Shown: in pieces, positions 23,090 to 36,133 of the stretch | How the letters are laid out: every line of letters begins with the position of its first letter | Position numbering within the stretch: position 1 is the first letter of the stretch | Origin: Blastomyces gilchristii SLH14081 | Taxonomy: Eukaryota > Ascomycota > Eurotiomycetes > Onygenales > Ajellomycetaceae | Reading direction: 5' to 3' | Assembly: GCF_000003855.2 (NCBI RefSeq) | Contig: NW_003101678.1 | Span: 4,056,017 to 4,120,016 of the forward strand | Length of the DNA: 64,000 nucleotides | The notes under the pieces: generated by a model | Database searches by the model: none | Told to the model about the DNA's origin: nothing | Seen by the model: the letters and a program-made list of their open reading frames with translations, nothing else | Translations under genes and position numbers: made by a program

Positions 23090-26000
23090 CTGATAATAGT
23101 AATTAGATTCTACTCTATCTCTACTCTCTTTTAGTATGAATATATAACAAAAACAATAAAAAAAGTTTAAAAACTCTTCAAAAATCACATTTATTCAAAA
23201 TATTGTGAATAGAAACTCAAATTCTATTTATTCTTGTCTTCAAATTGTATTTGAATAAAAAGTTGATTTTATACTACTTTAGGAACTAAATTTTGATGCT
23301 GAGTAAAAATACATCATTTCTCATTTAAGCTACTACTACTTTCTACCTCAAAGTTCTGAGATAAAGTCAAGAGTAGTGATCTATGAAAGAAAGAGATCAA
23401 GATATTAATTTAATCTAAGATTTGATATTATATCTGATCCTGATATTCTGATAAGTGATATTATAGATAAAGAGAATAAGTTTGATACTATACAGCTCAT
23501 AAATATCTTTAATGAAAAGTCATTGAAGAAAAATAACAATATCTGAATAAATGATAGAGAATTTCTAAACATAACTTCATTAAGAAACTCTATAATTATA
23601 GAAGATTTCAATGCATATTATCTCTGATGAAATTCAGAATGTAAGAGAGTAGTAAGAGCTGATAATCTAATTGAATGAATCTTTGAACATTCAATAGATT
23701 TAGTTAATAAGTCTGATTAACAAACATTCTGTAGAAAAGATATGAAACAGAAATCTATTATAGATCTAATCTTCATATCTCAAAATCTAATGAAAAAAAG
23801 ACTTATAAACTGATTTATTGATTCAAATGAGACATCAGAATCAGATTATGAGAATATTCAATTTAATATTGAACTGAGTGAAAAATAAATGAGTGAAAAT
23901 CCTCTTCTCTCTAATCAGTTTTACTTTGAAAAAGCTGATTGAAAAGCAGTTGAAGAAAGCATAAAACTGTTAAAATCTGAAAGATAGAGTGAGCTATATT
24001 GAAATTCTGGTCAAGATGTCTCAAATGAAATACTTGAGAACAGAGTGAAACTTATTACATCTATTATTCTAACAAGTGTTAGACATAATATTTCAAAGAG
24101 AAAATCTTCTGAGTATTCAAAATCTTGATAAAATGAGAATATCTCATTTAAAAGAAAAGAATTAGCTACTGCTAGAAGAGATTGAAAGAATGATGTAATA
24201 TCTGATAAAGAGTTCAAAGCTGTCAGAAATGAATATTTTTCAGATATTAAAAGAGCTAAAACAGGCTGCTGGAATAAATTTCTTGAAGAAGTATAAAAAA
24301 AGAAAGTTTTTAAAGTGTTTAACTATACTAAAACAAGAAGTGTAGCAAAACTTCTAGCCTTAGAATATGAGTTTCAGAATGAATTATATATGATAAACAC
24401 TTTTGAGAAAAAATGTCAAGCTTTCATGAGAATTCTCTTTCAAAACTCATCAGATTCAGATTCAGAGAAAGAGAATATATCACTTCTCAACTATATTGAT
24501 AAAAATGACTGACAATGATCTGATCTTACACAAGATGAATTAGAGTCAGCTATCTTCTCAAGTTCTGTTAAAACTGCTACAGAGGCTGATTCAATTAATC
24601 ACTTAATTATTCAAAATACATATTCCTACTTAAAGAATGAATATTTTAAGCTCTTTTTCAATCTTTTAAAAAATGAATATTATTCTGAATACTGAAGAGA
24701 AGCTACTGAAGTGATTCTTGTAAAATCTAATAGAAAAACTTCAATTTCTAAGTTATATAGAGTAATATCTCTATTAAACTATTTAGAAATGATTTTGAAA
24801 AAGATAATAGCTACTTAACTATCTTTTATAAGCTCTATAAATAACTCTCTTTTATTCAGTGAATAAATGAGAGATAGAAAACAATATTCTGCAATTGACA
24901 CACTTCTCTCAGTTGTTCATGATATTTAAATAGCAAAGTATGAAGATCTGGTCTCAACTGCAGTTTTTATTGATATAAAAGAAGCAATTGATCATGTTTC
25001 AAAGTCAAAGTTAATTCAGACTTTGAAGATATTAAAACTGTCACTTTCTCTAATAAAATGAGTTAACTGTTTTATATCTAAAAGAATCATACAACTTTTC
25101 TTTGATGAAATGAAGTAAGACAAGACTGAGATAAAAATAGAAGTATTATAAGAATCTTCAATCTTACTCATTTAATTTACAATATACACTGCATATCTAT
25201 TCAAAGATAGAAATATGAAAATAGTAGAATCTCTGAGTTATATAGATGATATTGATCTAGTCTACAGCTCAAAAACTATTAAAGAGAATTTGAAAGTGAT
25301 TGAAAAAGCTGCAAAGAAACTCTTTATTAGAGCAGGTATCAATCAAATTCAATTTAATATGAATAAAACTGAGTTAATTCATTTCTTTTCTAGATTCAAT
25401 GAGAAAGAACTATTTCTAACTCTTTTAAATAGAGAGATTAAACCCAGTTTAAATGTCAAATGATTAGAAGTATGGTTCAACTTCAAGTTGAATTTTAAAT
25501 ATTATATTCAACAAAGAACTGTCAAGGCAGAAAGACTATTGAATAACATTATCAGACTATCAAATACAGAGAGAGATCTATTCTTCCAGGCTATGAGACA
25601 GTTATATATAGCCTGTATTACCTCAGTAGCTGATTATGAAGTTTAAATTTGATGAAATAATCAAGGAAATTTCACTGAACTCTTTCAAAGTCTGAAAAAC
25701 AGAGCTTTGAGAAGAATTCTGAAAGCATTCAAATCATCTTTTATTAAAGCAATGAAAATTGAAGCTTCAATTCCTTCTTCTGCTATTAGATTTGAAAAGG
25801 CCTGTATAAACTATGCTCTGACAGTTATAAAGATGAGCTTAAATCATATAATCAGAGAAAGAGTCTCTTCTTTATTTTCATTAATTAACTCTGAAAATGA
25901 ACTGAATTGAAACAGATTTCTTGATTAAAATGAAAATAATTCTTCAAAGAAAATGCCTTCTCAACTGTACAGACTATGCTCACTGATTAAAAATCAATTT

Positions 26001-27135
26001 TCTTCTTTAAATATGGAAAAAGTTGATCATGAGAAGTTATCTGTCTGAAGAGAAAAGCTTGAATCTCTTATAGACTTGTAAATAAGTGAACTATCTAAAG
26101 AGAAAGAATATGAACAGTATTTGAAGAAAATTTCTACAATTAATATAAAAGACTCTATTCTGATTTATTCAGATGACTCAAAAAACAAGAATTTGAATAG
26201 ATTAGACACAGGCATTGCTTATACTGAAGATAATATTAAATCTATCTCAAATTTCTGAAATTTAGGCTGTGAATCTGAAGTCTTTGATACTGAACTATTT
26301 ACAATAGTAAAAGACTTTAAACTTATTAAAATAAAATCTTATAAAAGAGAAAATAGTTTGAAAGAGATATGAATATTCTCTAATAGTCAAGCTGCTTTAA
26401 AAAGACTTAGAAATAGTCAGATTTATAATAATTAAATGAATCTTGAACTGATCTTAAACTTCATTTCAAAAATTCAAAAGAGAAGAATATCAAAGCTGAT
26501 AATTCATCTACACTGAGTTGCTACTCATATGAATATTCATAGCAATGAATTGACTGATTCAGCTTTAAAAAAAGATTCAGAATTAAGCAGATCTATTCAA
26601 AAAATTGTGTCCTGGTTTTTTATAAAGAGAAAAATAAAAGAATCTTGTTTAGACAAGTGAAATGAAAGCTGGCAGAAACAAAAGAAGAGTATACATTATT
26701 CAAGATTTGAAACAAAACCCAAGTGAAAATCTTATTCAATTAAATGTAAAAAGAAAATATTCTCATCTATAATACAGCTAAAACTAGGACATGACTATTT
26801 TAAATCTTATATGCAAACATTTAATGATAGATTTTATTCAATATAATGCTCATTCTGCAATATAAATGAGAATTCTGAGTATATTATAATGCACTGTGCA
26901 TTATACAATAGTCTCAGAGTTAGATTGAAAGAGAAGTATGTGTAAAAACTCCTTAAATATCTGATTCTTCGTATGAACTGAGACAGGACTTAAATACTTA
27001 ATAGACTATCTATCAGGGGCTCAAGCAGCGTCAAGAAAAGAAGCGATTTCTGAAATGCACGGAAGAACGAGAAGGCGATAGAACGTAACTATTATTCAAA
27101 CACCGCCATAGCCGACAGCGCATCATCTCAGCTGT
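23090..27135 (+). pseudogene. LINE ORF2: endonuclease, reverse transcriptase, RNase H
   Basis: Endonuclease: IIIEDFNAYY followed by two TGA codons and NSEC (23590-23645), matching the DFNAHHxxWN signature with both Trp codons mutated, then DLIF (23760-23775). Reverse transcriptase: LLSVVHDI..AVFIDIKEAIDHV (24905-25000) and the catalytic YIDDIDLV (25240-25262). RNase H: ILIYSDDSKN..GIAYTE (26155-26230) with the expected Asp and Glu (ESEVFDTELFTIV) downstream. A Cys/His end, CSFCNINENSEYIIMHC, lies at 26845-26905. The enzyme would nick target DNA and copy its RNA in place. Inactive: at least 30 in-frame stops. The Leu/Ile-rich minus-strand frames in this area are shadows. Confidence 0.82.
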
Positions 27136-28017
27136 NNNNNNNNNNNNNNNNNNNNNNNNNNNNNNNNNNNNNNNNNNNNNNNNNNNNNNNNNNNNNNNNN
27201 NNNNNNNNNNNNNNNNNNNNNNNNNNNNNNNNNNNNNNNNNNNNNNNNNNNNNNNNNNNNNNNNNNNNNNNNNNNNNNNNNNNNNNNNNNNNNNNNNNNN
27301 NNNNNNNNNNNNNNNNNNNNNNNNNNNNNNNNNNNNNNNNNNNNNNNNNNNNNNNNNNNNNNNNNNNNNNNNNNNNNNNNNNNNNNNNNNNNNNNNNNNN
27401 NNNNNNNNNNNNNNNNNNNNNNNNNNNNNNNNNNNNNNNNNNNNNNNNNNNNNNNNNNNNNNNNNNNNNNNNNNNNNNNNNNNNNNNNNNNNNNNNNNNN
27501 NNNNNNNNNNNNNNNNNNNNNNNNNNNNNNNNNNNNNNNNNNNNNNNNNNNNNNNNNNNNNNNNNNNNNNNNNNNNNNNNNNNNNNNNNNNNNNNNNNNN
27601 NNNNNNNNNNNNNNNNNNNNNNNNNNNNNNNNNNNNNNNNNNNNNNNNNNNNNNNNNNNNNNNNNNNNNNNNNNNNNNNNNNNNNNNNNNNNNNNNNNNN
27701 NNNNNNNNNNNNNNNNNNNNNNNNNNNNNNNNNNNNNNNNNNNNNNNNNNNNNNNNNNNNNNNNNNNNNNNNNNNNNNNNNNNNNNNNNNNNNNNNNNNN
27801 NNNNNNNNNNNNNNNNNNNNNNNNNNNNNNNNNNNNNNNNNNNNNNNNNNNNNNNNNNNNNNNNNNNNNNNNNNNNNNNNNNNNNNNNNNNNNNNNNNNN
27901 NNNNNNNNNNNNNNNNNNNNNNNNNNNNNNNNNNNNNNNNNNNNNNNNNNNNNNNNNNNNNNNNNNNNNNNNNNNNNNNNNNNNNNNNNNNNNNNNNNNN
28001 NNNNNNNNNNNNNNNNN
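27136..28017. other. Assembly gap (882 N)
   Basis: Undetermined bases between the LINE and the Gypsy-1 copy c internal region. Sequence on the two sides is unrelated, so at least one repeat boundary lies inside. Confidence 1.
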
Positions 28018-29441
28018 CAGTCAGAACTCAATAATAGATGTTCTCTCATAATAAGAGTAAGATATGTTATTCAATGTAACAGATACTCACTGAATAAACT
28101 AAGAGCATCAGCTCTTGAATCTGAAGATATTAGTTAATCAAGATGAAATAGTTCATAATACTATACATACTTCTCTGATTAGAACTCTCACTGTTATCTC
28201 AACTTCTTCTGAATCTACACTAGATAAACTGTGACATACAGCAGCTTAAACTGATGAACTTCTTCAAGCACTCACTGAAGCAGTATAACAAGAGACACTC
28301 TGATTTTTCTCAGAACTATGTATAAGAACTGACATCTCATAATATTCAATTGATGATAATAATACTCTACAATTCTATGAATGATGCTGAGTTTCTCACT
28401 TCAAACTCTTATACACCTGAATAATGCAAGAGATGTATAATTCATGTATAATCAGTCATTCAGATCATGAACAACTGTACTGAATAATCTCTTGAAAATT
28501 CTACTGATCTGAGTTATTAAACAGCATCAGATGTTTTATCTGAAACTGCAACTGTTGTTCTTTCATCATCTGATGAAAGAATCATAGAAAAGGCCTGCTG
28601 AAACTGCTTGATATTTCTGATAGAATCTGATGAGATGTAATAATTGACTTCACTGTTAATCTCTCTCAGAGTAAGAATTGTAGAAACATTCTGATCATTG
28701 TGAAATATGAATCAATTGAGCAAAGATGTAATATTGAAATCTTGTGATAAGATGAATACTAAATAAGTCACTGAAGCTTTTCTACAGAGCTTATTCTACT
28801 GAATGCATGAATTACTGAGATCTATAGTATTGAATTAAAGTTATCAATTCATGAGTGCTCTCTGAACAAGAATCTGTCAAGTTCTCAAGATTATATATTA
28901 TTTATCAACTGTCTATCACTCTGAGACTGATAATGTGCCAGAACAGACAATTCAGACTGTAAAGAATTATCTTTATAAGTTCTACAATTACTTATAACAT
29001 AATTGACATGATCTTCTTCTATATACAGAGATCACTATCAATGATCAAGATGTCATTTCAACAGATATAAGTCTGTTCTTACTTATACACAGATACTACA
29101 TGAAAGTGTTGAATCTTCTAGAGATTACACAGTTCACATCAAATCTCTGCAGTTCAATTCAGATCACTGATAATATAGTAATGAAGCTCTGAGATATCTG
29201 TGACTGAGTAGATGTCTTCATGACAAGCACTAAACAGAATCAAGAAATCAAGTTAATATTCAAGAAGATCTTATGAACCAGTATAAAATAGAAGATCTTG
29301 TGTAATTGAATCTCAAAAACATACAGATTACATGCTTATCTCATACACTGAATTACTGTTATATTAAGTATAAAGTGATAGAAGTTCTAGATAGTTATAA
29401 CTACTGTCTTGACATATTATCAGAGATTCATGATGTCTTTC
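28018..29441 (+). mobile_element. Gypsy-1 copy c, internal segment before Copia-1 insertion
   Basis: Matches 34249-35370 and 42758-43008 of copy b: end of RNase H, the integrase zinc region, integrase core (around 28560-28990) and the tail. Interrupted at 29441 by Copia-1, which duplicated ctttc (29437-29441 and 53558-53562). The element resumes at 53558. Its 5' part is lost in or left of the gap. Stops in every frame. Confidence 0.88.
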
Positions 29442-29545
29442 TGTTGATGATTACTACACCTACCCTAGTCACGTGCCACCTCAACCTATTTAGTGTAACT
29501 CGCGTAGATAGATTACATATAATATAACAATATTATTCTTCAAGA
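29442..29545 (+). repeat. Copia-1 5' LTR (104 bp)
   Basis: TGTTGATGATTACTACACC..TTCTTCAAGA, with the same length as the 3' LTR (53454-53557). This copy keeps CpG sites (gtcacgtgcc, actcgcgtag) that are lost in the 3' copy. The next bases, ggttatgaag, are a candidate primer-binding site. Confidence 0.9.
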
Positions 29546-29776
29546 GGTTATGAAGTCCTTTCACAAGCTTATGAATAACTGCAATAATGTGCAATTGACA
29601 TCTTCACACATTGTTACAAGCATGTCTAGATGATTTATTAAGTGATTGAACTCATGATTAATCTAAGATTCAGAGGGACATCTGACTTAACAAAAGAATA
29701 CATGTCTCTAAGACAAAGAAATGAGAAAACATCAGAGCAGTAAACACAAGATCACAGATCACTGTCAATACTAATA

Positions 29777-30486
29777 ATGAATCAGAAGGCAGCTTCTGAG
29801 GTGTTTGAGCTGAATGAAACTATCACAGAGAAACAGTCTAACAAGTTCAATAAATATAAAGACTTGATTGAAGGCATCAGTGAGATGTCAGACAATGCAG
29901 AGAACTCAAGTGATGAGAATGACAATAGCTCTGTAAGTGAGAAGACTTGCATGAGACTAGAAATTGCAAGACTTCAGCATGAAGTCAAGTGAATAAAGAC
30001 AGACAGAGGTGAAAATAAAGGGCTTAGTATAGATTTAATGAACTATCTTGAATGAAAGAGTAGAACATCTGCATTGATGAAGATTCTTAATGAATTCAGA
30101 GATTAAGTAAGACCTATAAAGAAGTCTGTTATACTCACTAACTCTGTAAATTATTCTATGTGAAAAGAAGAGATTCTGCTCACAATAAGATAATCTGAAA
30201 TAGATGACATTCTTAATGATAAGCAGATTAATTCTGACAAGAATGTCAGTATGAATATGTAACATTTTTGATCAGAACAGAATATCTGACTATACAACTA
30301 TATATAATCTGTGATCACTCTGCAGGCCAAATCTCACTTTATTATACTCAAGAAGTCTCAACTATCTGCTTATTCTCTATGATCTGTCATAGAGAATAAT
30401 TTCACTAAGAGGCCTGCTGTCCCCAGAAGTCGCCTGTTTCAAGAATTAATTGAGATGATATTAAAATCAAAGAATTCTGATCACAC
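29777..30486 (+). pseudogene. Copia-1 gag, N-terminal part
   Basis: Open from ATG 29777 (MNQKAASEVFELNETITEKQ) for 71 codons to a TGA that stands for Trp. It then continues in the same frame with only TGA-type stops through an LTGSVNYSMWKEEILLTI-like gag region (about 30125-30180). An acidic, Ser/Asn-rich start is followed by the helical capsid-like part. Broken at 30486 by Gypsy-1 copy b, with the target duplication cacac; continues at 49432. Confidence 0.75.
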
Positions 30487-30817
30487 TGTGACGGGCTGCG
30501 CCCGATCAATCATATAGACTATTCCGTTACACTTCATAGATTCTTCTGCTTCACTTCATAGATTCTTTCATTTCACTATTGAACATGTACACCCCGATTC
30601 TCAGCCATTCTCAATCACTGATTCTCGGCTGTCATGAACGCGTATAGATTCTTCCGCTCTGAAGCTCCACTGTGTATACTATCATATACATGTATAAATA
30701 TTCACTCTGATCACTGATTTCTACACTTTCTCTTTCTTTTTCTTCTTTAACATTTGTCTCTTTGTTATATAAGATCTATCAATATCATACTGATCTATTC
30801 AGTGTAGGCCTCTTACA
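30487..30817 (+). repeat. Gypsy-1 copy b 5' LTR (331 bp)
   Basis: TGTGACGGGCTGCGCCCG..GGCCTCTTACA, the same length as the partner LTR 49096-49426. Flanked outside by cacac (30482-30486), which recurs after the 3' LTR at 49427-49431. Retains CpG and CpC sites. Confidence 0.93.
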
Positions 30818-30949
30818 TTAGAAAAATATTCATCATCTTCTTATTAGAAAATAATTATTCACACATTATCTTCTCATTAGAAATGATTATTCATCAAGAG
30901 ATATCTGAATGTGTAACAATGTGTAAGAAATAGAGAAACAGTCAAACAG

Positions 30950-32280
30950 TTAAGCAGACACTGAGTTCTCAGATAGAAGCTTACTCATCAGTCACTCTGA
31001 CTCTGTAATAAGATCTTACAAAGAGAATGTCAGTGAAAGACCTGAGAGTTCTGACACTCAGATATATGAGATATTCATACAATTACACTTCTTCAGATTT
31101 CATAGATATCACACATCTGACAAATGATATAATCATGTCTAATGATAATATGAGAGAACTCTCAAACACAAGTATAGACACAGTATCACAGTGGCTCTGA
31201 GCAATGTTGAAACTACAATAATAATAAATAGCTGATATACACACAACTCAACAACATCAATACAAAGAGATTCAATGATTAACTTATACAATTTCAACAC
31301 CTACAGAATTAAATATAAAAGTGCTGAAAGAACACTTAGATGCTTCTGTATATTTCAATACTTTCAACCTCACTCTCTACTCATTATGAAGGATGAAAAT
31401 GCTCACAAAACTAAGTGTAGATGAAGATGTCATCAGTTCATTAATCAATTAAGATTGATATATCAATGAATGATTGAAAGATCACATGAAACAGAAGTTT
31501 CATTCATGAATGAAAGCATGTGAATCAGCATTGTAAACATTTGATAATATCATGAAATATCTTGATGTTCTGTTTCAAGACACTGTCATGTAACAGAAAG
31601 TATTAGATTGATTACAGAGTATTGAACAGAGAAACACTTCTCTTACAACATTCATCTCTGACTTCAACATCAAGATTCTAGAAGCAGGTGATCAATCTTA
31701 AGAGAATTGAATGAAGATTAGCATACTTAAGAAGATATTAACTTTTGAACTCTTACAGACTCTTGTAAGTGTAGATGAAGACCAGACTTATGAAGACTTC
31801 TATACACAGCTCTGAATAATGAATGATTATCTTATCAAGCTCAAGAGTATACAGAACAGTGACAGAAGATGTTACATCTCAGTGACTCATACACTCACAC
31901 TGAGGAATAACAATGATGCAGATGCTATAAATTGAGTAGACTTGAATGTCTATATATAAGCAAGGGTCTCTGCCATCTGAACAGGCTTCTGAATCCCTGG
32001 GATCACTTCTGAAGAAGTCACTGATTGACATCAATATGAAGTATGCATCAACTGTAACTGATTAGAACACATTACTTTCAACTGCTGATTGACCTATATA
32101 TCTCCACACTTAAGAGAAAGATTAGCATCTTCTCAATTGAGAGAAAGATCAGTATCTTCTTATTCAAAGAATGAATCAGTGTCTGTCTGCATCAATCACA
32201 TTGCAGTGAAGAAAGATTCAGAAGATAACTACAAGAATATCTCAATGAAACAGGAAAAAGATTAGCTTCTATTCAAATTC
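30950..32280 (+). pseudogene. Gypsy-1 copy b gag
   Basis: Follows a leader with repeated ttattagaaatgattattca. The capsid region is frame-broken by TGA and TAA codons. The zinc knuckle CINCNWLEHITFNC is read at 32044-32085 with TGA in the Trp position, fitting C-x2-C-x4-H-x4-C. It would package element RNA. Inactive. Confidence 0.75.
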
Positions 32281-32329
32281 ACAAACAGAAGCTTGAAGAG
32301 ATCAGATGACAATAATTTGAAGAGAAAAT

Positions 32330-34320
32330 GATAATGAATGTGATTCTTGTATCTACTGTGATTGATAACATATATAATATAAAAGCCATGATAGACAGCA
32401 GTCTATGATACTATGAAATGATAAAATCTTCAGTTGTAAGATATCATAATCTTCAGTATTTTCTCTTATCAAGACTCTGACTTCTCACAGAATTTAATGA
32501 TTCAAAAGACATTTGTACCTGTTATATAATGAAGCTGATCATAGATGTGAGAGAACATTAACATGAAGATGTCTACATATATGAAGTTGATAATCTTGAT
32601 TACAATCTTATATTAGAACTTGCCTGACTATCTGAATAAGACATCTTGTTAAACACTTGAAACAGAAGCTTGATATTCTCTAATAATGATAGAATTCACA
32701 AGAATAATATCTACAAGACTATGAACCTGACACAGATCTCTGTTAATACCTATAAAATACTCAGAAAAAGAAGTCACTGAAAGAATGATTAACAGTAGAA
32801 TTATATGTCAATCTATTTCATCAGCCTGACTGATATTAAAAAGACTCTAGAAAAGTTATTCTGTGTTATAATAACAGATTCTCATATAAAACTCTCTCAA
32901 TAATATCATGAATATCTAGATGTCTTTTGATAAGATAATAATGCTACAAATCTATCTCTCTTACAAGGTTCAGAAGTGAATCACAGTATCAAGTTGAAAA
33001 AGAAGAATAATAAGAACTCTGAATCATCATGAGACTCTCTTTATAATATATCTCAAGATGAACTTCTTCTTCTCTGAAAGACACTCAATGATCTGTTAGA
33101 TAAAAAATTCATATATATTAATAACTTTTTCACTACAGCTTCTATTCTCTTTGCAAAGAAGTCAGATGAAGAACTTCAATTCTGTGTGAACTACTGAGGT
33201 CTGAATAGATTGATAAAGAAAGATTGATATTTCTTATCTCTCATCAATGAAACTCTAGCATGGATTAAGTAAGCTCAATGATTTACAAAACTAGATGTCA
33301 TCACTGCATTTCATAAGATTTATATCACTGAAGAAGCTGAATAGCTTACAGCATTCTGAACATATTATGACCTCTTTGAATGAATAGTCACACTCTTTGA
33401 ACTGACTAATACTCTCAGTACATTTCAGAAGCATATCAACTGAGCACTTCAAGATTTTCTTAATGAGTTTGTATCTACTTATCTAGATGACATTCTCATC
33501 TTCACTGATGAATTCAGAAAAGAACATCAAGAGTATGTGTGAAGAGTATTATAATAACTATAAGAAGCAGAACTATCAATTGATATTAACAAGTGTGATT
33601 TTGAAGTTAAGAGTACTAAATACTTAAGTTTCATCATAGAAGCTGGTAAGGGGATTTGAATGAATTCTGAGAAGATCTCTGTTATTCTGAAATGAAAAGC
33701 TTCACATACTGTGAAAGATGTACAAAGCTTCATTGAATTCACTAACTTCTATCAGTGATTTATATGAAACTTCTCAGATATTATGAGATCACTTACAGAT
33801 CTCACTAAGAAAGACTCAGTATTTCAATGATCAGTGAACACTGAAGCTGCATTTACACAGATGAAGAAGATGTTTATTAATATCTCTCTGCTGATAATAT
33901 TCAATTCTGATTATAAGATAGTTATTGAGGCTGATTTCTCTAGCTATATGACAGAAGAAGTGATATTACAATATAGTAATGAAGATGTTCTATAATCATA
34001 TGTCTTCATATCTAAGAAACTGAGTTCTGCTGAATGCAATTATGAGATCTATGATAAGAAACTTCTTACAATTGTATGCTATTTAGAAGAATAAAACTAT
34101 GAACTTCAAAGTATCTCTGAATTTAAGATAATCACAGATCATAAGAATCTTAAATACTTCACAACTATCTGTAAACTTATCAAATAATAGATATGATAAT
34201 CTGAGTTCTTAAGCTGCTTTCATTTTATAATACACTACTGTTCTGACAGTCAGAACTTGATGACAGATGCCCTCTTATGATGAGAGCAAGATATGTTATT
34301 TAATGTAACAGATACTTACT
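32330..34320 (+). pseudogene. Gypsy-1 copy b protease, reverse transcriptase and RNase H
   Basis: Protease: AMIDSSL near 32386-32406, an altered D-S/T-G site (the Gly is now Ser). Reverse transcriptase: ELQFCVNY-TGA-GLNRLIKKD (33175-33225), TKLDVITAFHKIYITEEAE (33285-33342), the catalytic YLDDILIFTDEF (33480-33515). RNase H: VIEADFSSYMTEEVILQYSN (33920-33980), YDKKLLTIVCYLEE (34052-34093) and TDHKNLKYF (34135-34161), carrying the metal-binding Asp and Glu positions. At least 15 TGA codons replace Trp. Gypsy-type polymerase, dead. Confidence 0.88.
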
Positions 34321-34619
34321 GAATGAACTGAGAGTATTGACTCTTGAACCTGAAGATACTAGTTGATCAAGATGAAACAGTTTATAAAACTATACATGCT
34401 TCTTCAGTTAGAACTGTTATTGATATCTTCACTTTCTCTACACTGAATGAACTGTGATATATAGCAGCTCAGGCAGATGAACTTCTTCAGACTCTCATCA
34501 AAGCAGTATATCAAGAAGCACCTTGATTTCTCTTAGAACTACATATAAGAACTGATATCTCAGAATGTTCAATTGATGAAAATAACACTCTACAATTTCA
34601 TAAATAATGCTGAGTCTCT

Positions 34620-35363
34620 CACTCTGAACTCTTACACACTCAGATAATACAAGAGATGCATGATTTGTGTATAATCAGTTATTCAGGCTGTGAATAACTG
34701 TATAGAATGATCTTCTGAGAGTTCTACTGATCTAAGATATTAAACAGCATCAGATACTTCATCTGAAACTGTAATCACTGTTCTTCTGTTATCTTATGAA
34801 AGAACTGTAGAAAAGATCTATTGAAATCACTCAATATCTCTAATAGAATTTGATGAGATGTAGCAATTAACTTTGCTGTCAATCTATCTGAGAGTAAGAG
34901 TTATAGAAACATTCTGATCATCATGAATCAATTGAGTAAAGATATAATATTGAAATCTTGTGATAAGATAAATACTGAACAAGTCACTGAAGCTTTTCTA
35001 CAGAGCTCATTCTATCAGATGTATGAATTACTGAGATCTATAGTATTGAATTAAGACTGTCAATTTGTGAGTACTCTCTGAACAAGAATCTGTCAAGTTC
35101 TCAAGATTATATACTATCTATCAACTATCTATCACTCTGAGACTGATGATGCATTAGAACAGACAATTCAGACTGTGAAGAATTATCTCTGTCAGTTTTG
35201 CAATCACTTATAAGATGATTAACATGATCTTCTTCTACATGCAGAGATTGCTATCAACAGTTGAGATGCTGTTTCAACAGATATAAGCTCATTCTTCCTT
35301 ACACACAGATATTATATGAAAGTGTTGAATCTTCTAGAGATTATACAGTTCACACTGAATCTC
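34620..35363 (+). pseudogene. Gypsy-1 copy b integrase, interrupted by Gypsy-2
   Basis: The zinc-binding N-terminus (H-rich, 34610-34800) is followed by a core with DVAINFAVNLSESKS (34855-34900) and SETDDALEQTIQTVKNYL (35137-35190), matching the D..D..E integrase pattern of Gypsy elements including the H/S-x-(T/D)-D-x-x-E-x-x-N-like final helix. Cut at 35363 by Gypsy-2; the remaining C-terminus is at 42758-43016 and from 48785. Confidence 0.75.
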
Positions 35364-35543
35364 TGTGATTCAAAGGTTGCTTAAGCCAGTGTACGATTAC
35401 AGGTGTACACCGGCTTCTTATATATTGTAATATCATACACTAAATTAATTAGTGGCCGCTATGGCCCCTCTTTACATTTGTATACTAGTAGTTCAGAAGC
35501 GGCCGCATTATTATCTGACAGTTATACATTCTTCTGAATCACA
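35364..35543 (-). repeat. Gypsy-2 3' LTR (180 bp)
   Basis: TGTGATTCAAAGGTTGCTTA..TTCTGAATCACA. The partner LTR is 42578-42757, also 180 bp. On the minus strand the adjoining sequence (35544-35555) reads gagagagga, a polypurine tract, so this is the 3' LTR of a minus-strand element. It has lost most CpG sites that the 5' LTR still has. Confidence 0.9.
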
Positions 35544-36133
35544 TCCTCTCTCACCAGATTCAGTCACGCTCATGTGACCATGTTGTACACCCTAGCTTCA
35601 TGCAGATTAGCTCACCACTAGTGTTTCATAATTATGTGACCTATTCCTGATTCAGCTAGTGTTCTGTGTACACTCTCACAAAGAAACTTTCACTATATTA
35701 CATCACTCATTCACTAACTTTTCTCATTCTTCAATCATCATCTTCATCATTGTCATCATTGAACACTATCATCTCATTCAAGATTTCTATCTCTTCTTCT
35801 GTTCAATTCTTTTCATCTGTTCATCTATTACATTGTATGCATTTCTGGTGATAGCCCTCTGTTTTCACAACAAGCATTCTCATAGTGCTCATATCAGACA
35901 GTTTGTTAGCAGTAAGTGTAATGTGTTATGAAACATAATCAGGACTTGTTTATCTTCTAACAATCACCAGAATGTACTATCATGAATGACACATCTTCTT
36001 CATCTTCTTATATACTCTTGACTGTTTCCTTCTCAGTGAGTTTCTGATTGTGTTTTCTGGCATGATTTTGCATAAATGCAGATACTGATATGTTGTTTTT
36101 ATTCATGTAGAATCTTCATGTGTTGACAGATTC

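Larger units (their letters stand above)
21370..27135 (+). mobile_element. Non-LTR retrotransposon (LINE, Tad1/I-like) degraded
   Basis: Two consecutive plus-strand coding regions: a gag-like ORF1 with zinc knuckles (21510-23070) and an ORF2 with apurinic-type endonuclease, reverse transcriptase and RNase H (about 23090-27135). The domain order EN-RT-RNase H with CCHC knuckles fits the I/Tad1 group found in filamentous fungi. Dozens of Trp codons are TGA. The last about 140 bp before the assembly gap (26995-27135) are hardly mutated (gcagcgtcaagaaaagaagcg). The 3' end lies in or beyond the gap. Confidence 0.85.

Noticed and set aside
27123..28049. 308-codon open frame on the minus strand
   Set aside because: Almost entirely N; an artefact of the gap.
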